From contig PDUO01000027.1 in the NCBI GenBank assembly GCA_003008705.1, positions 624,425-688,424 of the forward strand: a DNA stretch of 64,000 nucleotides. Reading direction: 5' to 3'. Positions 11,918 to 24,950 of this stretch are shown one piece after another (within the stretch, counting starts at the first letter, position 1; each line of letters starts with the position of its first letter). The stretch is from Pezicula radicicola (taxonomy: Eukaryota > Ascomycota > Leotiomycetes > Helotiales > Dermateaceae). The notes beneath the pieces were generated by a model. The model was not told where the DNA came from and searched no databases. It was given only the letters and a program-made list of their open reading frames with translations. Both the position numbers and the translations under genes were made by a program.

Positions 11918-13144
11918 ACTGCCTGGCGTGAGGTGGCGGGGAGTGATATAGAGTTGATGTGGAACGTGAATGAACGCCCAAGGAAGGTCGCCAAGATGCT
12001 CTGATGGGAGATGAATCGAGGATTTAGACGGCTATTTCAAGTCATGGATAGTGTGTAATGCCTTGACCTCGGGATGAGCATCAGGGTTGATACATAATCT
12101 ACTCAAGCTACCTTCAGCCATTAATAATACTCCCAAGCCAACTCGACTGGATACTGATGGATAGCACCTCTGAGGGTTCAATGAGATAATAGGCGCAGAC
12201 AGATAAGTCGGGGTGACTTGCCAAACTGATATTGCCACGATAACATGGTTCTGGCATTACTACGGGTCAGGCATAGACCCTAGTGTCAGGAGTACAGTAT
12301 ACAGTATTTCGACTATCGCTATCTCATTACCATATGTTTATCGTCCGGTATTATATTTACTCACTTGGCCTTCTGGGTGTCGTGTGTATTTTTCAAATCA
12401 TTCCTCCTATGCCATCCACCATAGCGACAACCTCATCCTCATACAGCAACCTAACCACTAAAAGCCAGTAGCCGTGAAAAGGGCCATCCAAGTCATCTCT
12501 CAAGGCGTGATGGTCACTGGCACCCCGTCATTCCCATTCACAGAGGTAGACGGGCAGTGACGATAGATGCTTGAGCACATGGCCGGTGCACTCCGGGTGT
12601 TCGCGAGCAAGGGTTTTACCGAAGGAATGAGCATCTCGCTACGAGACCCCGAGCGCTCACATTGCTTCTGGATCAACTCGTGAGAGAGGCTCTTTGTCCT
12701 TACATGTTGATGACAACGAGAGTGAGAAATTAGCTGATTTATAGGAGAGGAAGGCAAGATCCTGATCTTAAGGAATCACGGTCTCCTTACTGCTGGGCAG
12801 ACAGTTTCTTTACGTTGGCTAAGAAGAGTTACGAAAATCTAGTTACAAGTTGATGCTGCAGCTGCTCTCGGTAAACCGAAGATGTATATTAATAAAGAGG
12901 CAGCGGCGTACACATTTAAAATGACCCATGATCGGGTAAAGCTTTGCTCAGAACATTGGGTTTGCGAGTGAAAAGCTGACGATGCAATTACAGGATGCAC
13001 TCTACTGTGAATTTCAGCCAGATCTAGACTCTGAAAAAAAGGTGTCAGGTGGAGACTTCTTGGACTAATATCAATAGCATATTACTTATAATGAATCAGC
13101 TTGCCCTGTCCGCTAACGAAAAAAGGATTGCACCAAAGCAGCGA
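11918..13144. other. Intergenic, no supported gene
   Basis: This is the permease promoter and the 3' flank of the regulator gene. Short ORFs at 12213-12471 and 12500-12757 look random. No repeat or RNA gene is seen. Confidence 0.5.
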
Positions 13145-15532
13145 TCAAGTCCACAAGATGCTGATGTTCCGTTCGCGGATCACATCTGCCCAACTGAAAT
13201 TCGTGCCCCGGTTCTCCCCCCTCTTCCTCCAGACTTCTTGAGCGATACTCTTTGCCTGCTGAAAGGTGGGCATGCCACTTCCTTTCTGAGATACTTCAAA
13301 CCATGACAGAAATCGAGCTTGGAGGTCTGGATCCAAGGCTTCGCAAGCTGCGATAAACCCAGGCCAGACTATGGCGACTGTATAACTGCCATCAATGACA
13401 TCTTCTAAGCTTGAGGCTTCAAGATGCTTGATCGTATTTTCCACATTGTGTTGAATTATGAACGGACTAATATCATATACGCGCCGATAGAAGAAAATAA
13501 TAAGCGCCTGATGCATGGCGTGAAGCATAGCGTTGACTACTCGACGATTCGAATCCACCAGTTCAGGACTAACGGAAGAATCGTAGCCTTCGGGATATAT
13601 AGAAGAGGACGGCGCCCATTGGCAAATCTGATTCTCGACGTCCTTTGCGTAGCGAGAGAATTCCTCGGCGGTGAGGCTCGCGTTGCCCCCCAGTGCGGCT
13701 GCACGCTCGTTCGCAAGACGTGTCGCCTGTGATAGAAGGCACAAAAACACTTCAGGGATACCATAAATAGCCGGATACAATGTGGGCAACCAACGACCTG
13801 GGACTTCTAAATGAATATCATTCTGTCCAAGCTCAACATCCTTATCCTTTTCTAGTGCTTGCCCTATGTCGCTAAACCTATCGCCCATACGAAAGGCCGA
13901 GCTTGGTTGGAAAGTTTCTTGTTCTTGACGTTCAGCATTGTCCCGGTTAAGGAGCGAGGGGGTGCTCGTAATGGCTGTACTTTCGAACATAATTCGCAAG
14001 TATGCATAGCAATGATGCAGAAGTCGAATCTTCCTTGATTTGTTAGGTTTGGTAAGTCCTTTGATGCGTATAAGCTTCTCAGCATCCAAAAGATACGATC
14101 TAGCATGTTCAATTGTGCCCTTGAAGGCCTATCATAGGTTAGCCGATAGGAATTTTACTACACCCCATCTTGCGCGGCATGAAAGCAGACGCCATCACAG
14201 ACTTGAAAATAGCGTGAGAGACATCGACCTACCGTCATCGTCGCCATGGATAACAGCGCCATCAAAAGCTCTTTATACTTGGCCTTCTTTGCACCGGAGG
14301 TCTCACTTCCCAAAGACATACGCAGGTAATTGTGAGCCTGTTGTTGGTATGCATCTCCGGCCTGTTTCCAAAGCGCAGTGTCGCAGAACTCGCCATTGTT
14401 TAGACTGAACGCACTGATTGACAGGATACCGTAGAAAAGAGCACCGCGTGCTGCGTTAGATTGGATTCCCATTGTGAGCTCTGCCAAGATGTTCATGGCG
14501 CAAGGGAGCTGGAGAATATACCACGGAGTCTTGCGGTGATATTTTAGAGGTGATAGAACTCCAATAACATGGTTTTTGTAATGAGATAGAAGGAATGCTG
14601 CGTCTTCAGGAGCCAGGTTACCAGGGTATGGGCGAATACGAGACATGGGCTGAAGAGTTGAACTAGAAGCCCGCTGCTGTAACTCTTGTTGCTGGATAGT
14701 CTCACCACTATTCCTGCCTTCAGATGTTAAAACTCCACCTTGAACTACATTGTCGAACATGTCATCAGAATTAAAAAAAGCATCAATATTATGAGGGTCC
14801 ATTATCCGGCTCGATGTCGAAGTAGTAAAATTTCCAAGGACCATCTCAATAAGCTCATTTGAGCTGAATGTTGTGTTGGTCATGAGTGTTTCGGGGGATA
14901 TTGGAGTGTGATCGTGCGAATTGTGCTCAAAGCCAGCGCGTGGTGCATTGGGGCGGATGATCTCCTCCAAATCTATATCCGACCCCGAGTGAGACGATGT
15001 AGTGATTGATTCTGGACTTGGTAATGCAAAATTGGCGGCATTTGCACAGGGTAAAGATGATCTGAAGACAGAGAAAGGACCTTCACACATCACAGCATCA
15101 TCATCCTGAGATGCTTGAAGGCTTTGAGACATTTCTTCTAGATCTGCCAGAGCATCACCTACAGAAGACGAGCAAAGACTCTGTTTTAGTGTTTCGGTCA
15201 TACTCAAGCGCTCACTCTCTGTTGGTAGAGTTAGCTTTTCAATCCATAAGAGGCTGAACTTGAATTGATCCTTTCCAAAGGTACGTGATCATACCTGTGA
15301 ATAACGGCCGTCGGAACTGAGATCCATCGTCATATGCTTGGAACTGGCTTTCTCCAGGTTTTACGAATAGTAAACGAGAGTGATACCCTTGGCATTCCAG
15401 GTTCAGTTGAGTGCAAACATTGCACCTTGGACGAGTCTCATCGCATTTCACGTGACGAATCCGGCACGTGGCACAACCTGCTAAAGAGCGATTTCGTTGC
15501 TGGCATTGCTGCACATTCGACCTTGTACTCAT
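13145..15532 (-). CDS. Zn2Cys6 transcription regulator, Fungal_trans_2 type (UGA3/ARGR-like)
   Basis: Three exons (15532-15295, 15218-14233, 14128-13145) join in phase to 735 residues. The binuclear zinc cluster is complete: C20, C23, C30, C37, C40 and C47 with spacing C-x2-C-x6-C-x6-C-x2-C-x6-C in GCATCRIRHVKCDETRPRC. A Ser/Gln-rich linker leads to a helical body from about residue 270 (FLLSHYKNHVIGVLSPL, then NAARGALFYGILSISAF) that matches the Fungal_trans_2 pattern of UGA3 and ARG81-type regulators. It is expected to be nuclear and to bind CGG-containing sites upstream of its targets. It lies at the end of the catabolic group, in the same orientation as the permease, dehydrogenase and oxidase, so local control is the natural inference. 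The longer upstream frame begins without an ATG, so the start at 15532 was chosen. Confidence 0.88.
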
Positions 15533-17097
15533 AGCGCCTCTGGCAGCACTACTAGGATTGCCACAGCCAATGCTGTTCCCATGGTACAATATCAGCGGGC
15601 ACGATCAGGCCTGCGAACCCAACCCCTTGCCCTGAAGACGATCAATCAAATTTGAGAGGGAGTACCTGGACCGATGCTGGGGGACGAGGCAAAGAGGAAG
15701 TCAGAAGAGAAGAGGAAGCTAGAAGAGAAGAAAGGCGTTGGGAACTACATAGTAGAGGCCAGAAAGTAAGGGAGGAAGGAGAGAGCGATAAGGTAGCTAA
15801 GCGACCGCGGATCCTGCACTAATTAATTATGCTAAATCTGTCATAGGGCAACCAGAAAGGAAGGCTTCCCCGAAAGTCGCTAACCCTTAAAATTTAGCTT
15901 TGCCCTAGCTAATCGTTGGCCGACGATTACTGCATCAGCTGTCTTGCGTACAGTTTTGTACAGTTTTGCACATGAGATTATCGCGGTACCTTGCAAAATT
16001 TTGAATTACAGTAATGTTCACGTGATAGTCCTCCTACTACAAGTAGGCCTATTCCCACACACTAGTTCCTCACAGAATCCAACTCTACATTGCTCACATA
16101 TTGCTCTTAAGTAACTTTGCTATTTAATATAAAATAAATAAAAGCATTGCACTGTATTATGGATAGTTACACTGCAGAGATATGCTAGGTATGCTATAAT
16201 TGGTTTGTACTTATAGGCAGACATTTCATCTTATTTTAATTAGTTCTCCTTATTAGCCGGCAGTTGGAACCGAAGAGTAGTCTATTATTTTCTTGCTAAT
16301 TTATTTCTTTTTCTTTTTCCATATATCTAAAAGGTCTATTTGCATTAAATTCAAGTCGAGAGTATGCTCTTTGTTTTGTAGTTGATGTGTTTTTGCATTA
16401 ACACCAAAAGTCGAACTGTATTGATTAGTTCGAAGAATCGACTATATTATTCTCTAGCGAAACTATTTCCTTTTCTTTTCCTTGTATCTGTATCAAGTCC
16501 AAAACCAAGAACCGTGCCTTACTCCTTACTCCTCTCAGACATATTCGTAGTCTCAGTTACCACTCTACAAATATTGCATCGACAGTGAGGATTTCCAACA
16601 CAGTTAGGGTCCTCACAGAAATTCCGCTTCTGCAATAAGGGATTCTTGTAATCACATTTGCACTGCGTCAAAATCAGCACTAATTCCTTTATCCCCTAAC
16701 TTCCCCGCCGAGTATTTTCTTTTAAGACTTACGCAATACCAATATTGGTCATCTTTCCTTTGTAGACGCGGCCTCCATTCAAGTTTTTTTTTTGGGAGAC
16801 TTGGAGGTCATTGTGGGATTTGCTTCAGTTGAGATATGGAGTGCTTAGAAGAGAACGGAAAAAAGAAATCTGAAGATTAATGACTTTTGAAAGGATGAAA
16901 AGTCCAACTGGGGCTCATTTTATAGTCCTCTTTGGGATTCCAGAATGTGTGCTGCTCGTTAATGGTTGATTGCTTTCGAAGGGGAAGAAGCAATTGTTAA
17001 AAGACAAACTGATGTGAGGTTTGTAGTTATTCTACTCATGTGTATCTGTTCTAACCCGAATGCTTTATAATTAGGTCTAAAATTATGGGCCTCAAGA
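15533..17097. other. Intergenic, no supported gene
   Basis: It begins with the regulator promoter, including a purine-rich tract at 15670-15790 (pyrimidine-rich on the gene strand). Beyond that it is AT-rich. A short ORF at 16382-16588 has no recognisable content. Confidence 0.5.
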
Positions 17098-17265
17098 CTA
17101 CTGTACGAATTGTTTTATGCAAGGCCATTTTAAATAGCTATCTTACCTATAAGAGATAGAGTTGAGTAACTCACTTGACTTGGGTAACTCACTTGATTTG
17201 GGTAACTCGCTTGATTTGGGTAACTCGCTTGATTTGGGTAACTCGCTTGATTTAAGTAACTTGAC
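17098..17265 (-). repeat. Dispersed repeat copy D with five tandem 18-bp units
   Basis: The right flank (CTGTACGAATTG to AAGAGATAGAGTT) is followed by five tandem 18-bp units at 17164-17253. The consensus is GGGTAACTCRCTTGATTT; four units start exactly every 18 bases from 17182 and one more variable unit precedes them. The flank is homologous to 9763-9829 in the opposite orientation. Confidence 0.85.
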
Positions 17266-17274
17266 TATTATATA

Positions 17275-17544
17275 TCAAGACGCCTCAAAAAGACGTTCAA
17301 CAACAGTAATCCCCACATTTCTCGCCCTCCTATAAACAACGTCGCTCTTCCTCCTCTGCCAAACAAACGTCCTCACCTCACGCTGCGGATCTAGTAAATT
17401 CACAGTATTTTCATAACAATAAAAACTAGCAAGACCCAAGGCCGTCCAATTCTGCTCATCCATTGTCTTCAGATCCTGACCCATGGGTAGCATCTTCATT
17501 GCCAGCCTAATCTGTCCACTGCAGACTGCGTAGTGCAGTGGCTT
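17275..17544 (-). pseudogene. Ankyrin-repeat gene fragment
   Basis: The minus strand reads KPLHYAVCSGQIRLAMK, then EQNWTALGLASFYCYENTV and NLLDPQREV before a TGA at 17275. The first segment has the ankyrin consensus (PLHYAV, then a helix pair), and the second resembles the start of the next repeat (WTALGLA). There is no start, no upstream exon and no complete domain, so this is a 3' relic of an ankyrin protein. Its stop codon sits about ten bases from the minisatellite array of repeat copy D, which may mark the breakpoint. Confidence 0.45.
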
Positions 17545-18253
17545 ACTAACTTAGCTTATATAATGTTGTTAATAAAGGGGCATTTCTCACAGTTTCGAGC
17601 GTTAACAAACTATAGACTTAGGTAATGAGATCCCCTAAATACCCGCTCTCTAAACATTGCTAGCCTAGCGCAAGGTCTAATTTATGCCACGTCGCGTTAG
17701 AACCAAGAACCTAGAAGACTCTAGCGATATAGTAATCTTCTATAGCTTCCTGTGAACCGTAAAGCTGCAAGGCAACTAATTCCAGGCGCGGAGAAGTACA
17801 GAAACCGGGTACTCATGTCAATCAGTTTCCTTCTAGCTGGAACAACGTTCGTTCGCTCTACGTTTCCCTTTTTTTTTTCCATGTGGAGCGGGACCCTAGA
17901 AATATTAAGTAGTTAAAATGTCGCTAGGTTCGTGTCTTTCACGCTATGCTAAGATTCCGCCAACCCTTGAAGCCAATAGTGGTAGTGTGATGCGTAAAAC
18001 CTTGATAAGCAGAGAGTTCCCCTTGATATTGTTCTCCATCTTTAATAGCCAATTCCTTAATGTGAGTCTATCAACTTGTGCTATACTTTCTCTGGACACG
18101 ACGGTCTGCTAGAATCGAGGTTGTTATTGACCTTAGAAGCGACACGAACAGGCTTATTTATAAACCATCTTGACCTTACTATATCCAGTTCCACCACCAG
18201 CAGTAGCCAAACGGTTTATAGAAGTGATGTACCGCTCCTTCCAAGGTGGTAAC
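17545..18253. other. Intergenic, no supported gene
   Basis: A T-rich run lies near 17870-17880. An ORF at 17918-18112 has no recognisable features and overlaps nothing conserved. Confidence 0.45.
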
Positions 18254-18841
18254 TTAGGCTTCAGCACCGGAACCAGCTTGCTTCAGAATACGGAATCGTC
18301 TTCCGATTTCCATCCATTCCGCCTCAGTCTGCAGAGTCCCTGATCTTATGATTTCTAACCAGTCCTCTTCGGTGAGCTGCTCCCGAGACTCTTTCGTTGG
18401 GGCCGGCACAGAGGAACATGGTTCACCTGCATCATTCCCGAATTTCTTCTTGTATTCTGCTTTTCTCTTCTCATATTCCTTGAAAGGATTGAACACCTCC
18501 GTCTGGCTCTTCGAGGGGAAGCGATCGTTTAAGTAATGAGTACTCATGCCGGCGGCAAGCCCAAACAGTGCACCCCAACAGCAGAACTCCGTACCAGCTT
18601 GTATTAGGTCGATATTTGGTCCCCCGTACAGCTTAGACACCATAGACAAACCTCTGGAGAAGCCTGCTATAGTTACTATGCAAAGCCAATCCCCGTCGCT
18701 GAACTTGCTTAAGGTAGTAGGTATGTCGCGCGGAGGACGATAATCGGGATATTTGAAGTTCCGGATTTGCAGGTCTCGAATTGACTTTTGCCATACAAGT
18801 TGTCCAACTTGTTCACCAATCATGCCTATTACAAAGATCAT
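18254..18841 (-). CDS. Hypothetical protein with a central hydrophobic segment
   Basis: A single-exon frame of 195 residues from the ATG at 18841. The N-terminus is hydrophobic (IFVIGMIGEQVGQLVW). A second apolar stretch lies near residues 50-100 (WLCIVTIAGFSRGL, then GTEFCCWGALFGLAAGM). The C-terminal half is charged and Lys-rich (FKEYEKRKAEYKKKFG), ending with an acidic helix-like LTEEDWLEIIR. This is the profile of a small membrane protein with a cytosolic tail. I do not recognise a family. An upstream stop in frame supports the chosen start. Neighbouring genes give no clue to its job. Confidence 0.5.
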   Translation of the reverse strand: MIFVIGMIGEQVGQLVWQKSIRDLQIRNFKYPDYRPPRDIPTTLSKFSDGDWLCIVTIAGFSRGLSMVSKLYGGPNIDLIQAGTEFCCWGALFGLAAGMSTHYLNDRFPSKSQTEVFNPFKEYEKRKAEYKKKFGNDAGEPCSSVPAPTKESREQLTEEDWLEIIRSGTLQTEAEWMEIGRRFRILKQAGSGAEA

Positions 18842-19915
18842 TCCACGGCCTATGCAAAGTCCACCGCCAATAGAGCATTAGATAGCTTGCCCTAATGTAG
18901 ATTTCAGGTGAAGGATCAGGAGCCCGAGGCAGAAATGAACCGCAGCTATTGTCCACAGTCAGTTAATGTCGCTAATAGTGTTTGGCATAGCTGTGATAGA
19001 TAAAATTGTAGAAACAAATAAATGTCGAAGATAGGTTGAGTCGCACGAGAAGTTCAGCTTTCTAAAGCTATAAGGATAGTTGTAAAAGAGAAGAAATATA
19101 TTGTGCTGAGAAGGAAATTTAAAGTCTGTTGGCTCTAGACCAAGGGAACACTTACCTCTAGCCTGCGCACAAACTCAAATCAGCCCTTTAAGTATCTACA
19201 AACAGCAATATAGAACTCTCTTGTCTTATAATTAGAATACCATTGTATCATTACAAACAGGAGTCTTGCATGTTGTAGTGAATAAATGTCTCTGCTAAAA
19301 CAATGAGCGACAACGACCCTAAGTAGCAAGTAAACCTAGCACTAAGTTAACTCGCGACAATTAATTTAATAGAGCTCGGCCTGTAACTGACAACAAGGAC
19401 TAGGTCTAATACAATAATTAGTAGGATATTTTAAAACAAAACAAAAACAGACTCATTAAACGCTGGGAGTGTTCATTAAAGTAATTGGAGCAAGTGATTA
19501 AGTGAAGATATAAAAGTCTGCTGTTAACGGTTTAGCAAAGAGTAGTGTCGGTAGCTAAGGATCCTTATCCTCGTGCCATTAACTATTAACTATGATTATT
19601 CTGAAGTCACATATTGGCAAGGGATTGATATATTTAATACCCGTATGTAGTATATACAAAAACTTTAATAAACTAGGTACCTACCCCGCAGGATAAATAA
19701 AATATCAAAAAAGACATACGGTCCTAAATACGGGGGAAATGGGTGAAATAGCCGATAGAGAAACGGCTTGATTAATATTATCCGTAAGTCGCTCAGTTAA
19801 GAAATACTCGTAGTCGCAGTAATATATAATATTGGAAACCTTTCTCTTCTGGACTTGATGACAAGAATCGCTCAATTGTCATTTTTCGACACATCAATAG
19901 ATCTTGTTTGCAGCT
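18842..19915. other. Intergenic, promoter region of the GH30 gene
   Basis: AT-rich, with no ORF or repeat that I can support. The last 200 bases include the likely 5' leader of the GH30 gene. Confidence 0.5.
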
Positions 19916-21607
<1,692 letters not shown>

Positions 21608-22393
21608 GCTCACTAATCACCAGTCTATCAAAGCAACTATCACGCCGTCTAATACTGCTTCTTCAATAGGTTTAGCACAAAGGTGGAAACAATGTGGATA
21701 TGAAAACTAGACCGGTCATACTAGTCTTAGTGCTTGTAAATACTGTGCATTTCACGACCCTTTGTTTCTAGGATACAATCTTATATCTTCGGTACCTATC
21801 GATATACAATCTTCATATCACGTCACTTTCATAAGCACTCTTGTATAACTATAACACAAAAGCATAAGAAAGTAAGCCTAGTATTCAGTGCAACGAAAGT
21901 CGTAATGTCAGTTAGGTTACAAGATTAAGATGTCGTCACCCTCAAAGCTATCTTGCAAACCAAAAGCACTATACATTCTTAAGCACCATACCAGCCCGCT
22001 TAAGCACTGACATACAATTTTTACAACTTTCTCGTCTTTTGTTCCAGTCATAGATTCCAACCTACTTTCTATAATACAGAAGGAGGTAGTATCATTCTAT
22101 TAAAACAACAGCTGGAAAGTACAAGACTTGTTCAACTTTCGGATACAGTTGACATTAAGTTTGGGATTCATGTGGCTGCTACTAAGGCTTATTATTATAT
22201 TACGTGACATCTACAAATGCTGCCAAAGCTATGAAAATGACAATATATATATAAACAGACAGTCCTTAAGAACACATTAAAAGAAAATAGAATTACGAGA
22301 AAAACTCATAGAAAAAAACTGCTCAGCAATGATCAAAACTGATAATATTAATAAAAACCCTTCAATGCCTAAGTCATAACATCTAAGCATCAA
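21608..22393. other. Intergenic, no supported gene
   Basis: This is the 3' flank of the GH30 gene, AT-rich, with an AT dinucleotide run near 22240-22255. No gene is seen. Confidence 0.5.
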
Positions 22394-22798
22394 TTAAATA
22401 ATCAGAATCCAACAATATAACGCGGAAACGGCTAGGCTGTTGAATACTTCTGCTCTATAATACCATATCCAGTAACAACTTCTCCATCTAAACATAGTAT
22501 AACCCTCAAATAAAATGCTATCGGTACTATTTGAGCCGCTCCAAGCCATCTCACTGGTTTGAATCGGAAGCTGTATATCTAAGACTATCCCTTTCTTCGG
22601 AACATTAACTTGGTAGCTTGAGTAGTATGTAAGGCTAGTGTTAGCCGAAACGGACGGATCTGACTGGTGGAGGTCAAGTTCCGGCTCGTTGGTCTTATGA
22701 TGCCCATTTGGGTAAAGGATGGTTGAAAAAGTGAGTGTTTTGTTCTTGCCGGGTAACGGAAGAGTATGGCAGTAGGACGTTATCAGTCCATTGTCCAT
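22394..22798 (-). CDS. Hypothetical protein, doubtful
   Basis: A 134-codon frame from the ATG at 22798. It has a polar first part with several N-glycosylation-like sites (NKTLTF, NTSLTY, SNSTDS) and a hydrophobic aromatic end (RSCYWIWYYRAEVF, then ALYCWILII). It could be the membrane-anchored C-terminal exon of an older gene. No upstream exon could be joined and there is no recognised domain. Confidence 0.25.
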   Translation of the reverse strand: MDNGLITSYCHTLPLPGKNKTLTFSTILYPNGHHKTNEPELDLHQSDPSVSANTSLTYYSSYQVNVPKKGIVLDIQLPIQTSEMAWSGSNSTDSILFEGYTMFRWRSCYWIWYYRAEVFNSLAVSALYCWILII

Positions 22799-23099
22799 TA
22801 GCACACTGTCCCATAGTCAACCACCTGTTCTAACTTGTAGTTGATGTATTAGTTCTTATATTATAGATATAGCCTTATTGTGGGTTTTTGGTTTTTGGTT
22901 TGATCTTTGTGCTCTAAAACCGCCGATTACCTGAAACTCGAATCAACCTTGCTGTAAAGTAGACAAGAAGAAAATGCTTGATATAGTCTTTTTGATAGTT
23001 TAGTATATTCAGGTCTAATATAGATTCTAGACAATTATTATACATGAGATGATAAGCATAACACACTCTGCTTCTATCAACTCGCTCCTCCATTACCCG

Positions 23100-24950
23100 T
23101 TAGAGCGAATTAGACTGTGTCGTCATTGTCTTCAACAGCCACCCATGTAGATTACCTCCTGCAGTAGACTGAGCATCGCCAGTAACCAGAGAGTCATCGT
23201 CCGAGTCCAAATTATCTATCCACTCATGTTCACGAATAGCCCTTTCAGCGACAGGAAAGCCATCATCATCGCGCAGCCAAGTAAATATGTTCCTAGTCAC
23301 CATTTCCGAACACTCATCATCCTCATGATCGAGATTGTCGTAAGTGACAGAGATATTGCCTACTTCTGGCTTCCCATTTTTGGCGCGTAAGGGTATTTTA
23401 GGAACAGTAATAGCCGCGCGCTGGCCATCACGACAGCGCCAGGCCAAACCTTCGTATTCGAGGCTATGACTTGCCTCACACAGAATATGTTGGCGAACGT
23501 CAAGGTTGGTGTCTGTAATCGCTGTAGAACCAAACGGAGCGAATGGAAAGAGAGGGGGAACAGTGTAGCTTTTGTCGTGGGACAAGTACATTAATCGACA
23601 TTCGTCAGCACGCGAAATTTCTTCTTTCCCAGGGGAAAGTGTGGATACGGGCTCTTGTATAAAAGACATAAGCGTTCCGGTCCATGCTGCCACATTAAGG
23701 TCAATTTTCCACCAGGCCATACGAGCCTCTTGTAAGGAACGTTTATGTGCACCGATGATGAAGGCACCGAGCCAGAGAAATCCAAGACTAGGGTCCCGCT
23801 TCATCAAGACACGTAGTAGGGTATGCTGGTCCTGCACGATATCTGAGTCGAGAAACGCGAAGGTCCCTTGCAACCATGCCCCGCAGATATTACTTTCCAC
23901 ACTAGGTTCAAAGAATACACTGTTTAGAAGTGCTTTAGTCCCCACTGCGTTGCAGCTTAGAGTGAGGAGCCTGTCCAGTTGGTTCAGATCCTCACTCCAT
24001 TTCGGGATCTTGCAGGCCGTCTCCTTGTTAGATGGTACTTTACTGCGAACTCTAGGGATCGGTAATTGAATCATTCTGTTGTCGAATTTTGCCACAGGAA
24101 GAAGTAATGTTGCAGCCAAAGCAGCATGGCTCTGCTCAGCCACTTTATGGAATTCGCAGTAGCTAGAAAGATAGCGCAAGGCGGTGGTGAATGATGCCGC
24201 ACAATGCTGAGCTGGAAGGGGGCGAGATTTTATGCGGCGTGAAAGAGTAAAGGGTTGTTTTGATACAAGCTCCGTAGACCAGGGCGAGTGGAGGATGTGA
24301 CCTTTATCGCTTCGAATAGATGCATTCCAACCACCTTCCATGGCTAGGACCGCTGCCCACCACCGAGCGGCTTCATCATCAATATTACCTAAATCTATAA
24401 TCGTTGTGGTGGAATCATTTGGGACCCTTTCAAATGCGATGTCTTTGTCATCCCATTCGGCCTCGTGATTGCTGTATTCAGGGCCAGTCGCTCCGGGAAT
24501 GATCTCAGCCCATCGTGCAGAGAGTATGTAGGTCCAGGCAAGTATAAGCAAAGTAATATGGTCGTTGTCTTCACTGTCACTGAAGGATCGCGGGAAGACG
24601 AATGCAGACTGTTGTGGATCCGAGATATTGAGAATTGTAGGCTGATCTGACGCAACTCGGATAAAGAATTCTTGATCAAAGGACGGTAAATCGCAAGGTT
24701 CCTGCGCGGTTCTCCATGTAGATATCCCCGTTGCAAGGACAGTATTTGAAAATGACGTATCTACCGCAAGGTTTGCTGGAAAAGAAGGGTGATGGAGAAA
24801 AGCGTTCTCAAACTGAATTAGACAATCCCGCCAAGGAAGATGGTGTTCTGTATCTGCAATTGTCATCTTGTAAAGACTGAACCAAGTGCAATAACCTCTC
24901 TCGTACATAGCCTTGAATTCCTGCTCATTTGGACGGACGGCATCCTTCAT
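23100..24950 (-). CDS. Conserved-looking large protein of unknown function
   Basis: One uninterrupted frame of 616 codons from the ATG at 24950, far longer than chance. It begins KDAVRPNEQEFKAMYERGY and has Trp-rich segments (LAWTYILSARWAEIIPGATG, ARWWAAVLAMEGGW, then GFLWLGAFIIGAHKR). The C-terminus is very acidic (WIDNLDSDDDSLV). There is no signal peptide and no clear membrane span. I do not recognise the family; single-exon proteins like this are common in filamentous fungi near STAND/ankyrin genes. It is divergent from the STAND-like gene across a 530-bp shared upstream region, so the two may be co-expressed. That is inference. Confidence 0.7.
   Translation of the reverse strand: MKDAVRPNEQEFKAMYERGYCTWFSLYKMTIADTEHHLPWRDCLIQFENAFLHHPSFPANLAVDTSFSNTVLATGISTWRTAQEPCDLPSFDQEFFIRVASDQPTILNISDPQQSAFVFPRSFSDSEDNDHITLLILAWTYILSARWAEIIPGATGPEYSNHEAEWDDKDIAFERVPNDSTTTIIDLGNIDDEAARWWAAVLAMEGGWNASIRSDKGHILHSPWSTELVSKQPFTLSRRIKSRPLPAQHCAASFTTALRYLSSYCEFHKVAEQSHAALAATLLLPVAKFDNRMIQLPIPRVRSKVPSNKETACKIPKWSEDLNQLDRLLTLSCNAVGTKALLNSVFFEPSVESNICGAWLQGTFAFLDSDIVQDQHTLLRVLMKRDPSLGFLWLGAFIIGAHKRSLQEARMAWWKIDLNVAAWTGTLMSFIQEPVSTLSPGKEEISRADECRLMYLSHDKSYTVPPLFPFAPFGSTAITDTNLDVRQHILCEASHSLEYEGLAWRCRDGQRAAITVPKIPLRAKNGKPEVGNISVTYDNLDHEDDECSEMVTRNIFTWLRDDDGFPVAERAIREHEWIDNLDSDDDSLVTGDAQSTAGGNLHGWLLKTMTTQSNSL

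Noticed and set aside
13049..13306. Plus-strand ORF opposite the regulator gene's end
   Set aside because: It is antisense to a well supported exon and has no domain features.
23572..24069. 165-codon plus-strand ORF
   Set aside because: It lies wholly inside the 616-codon gene on the other strand, so it is a shadow.
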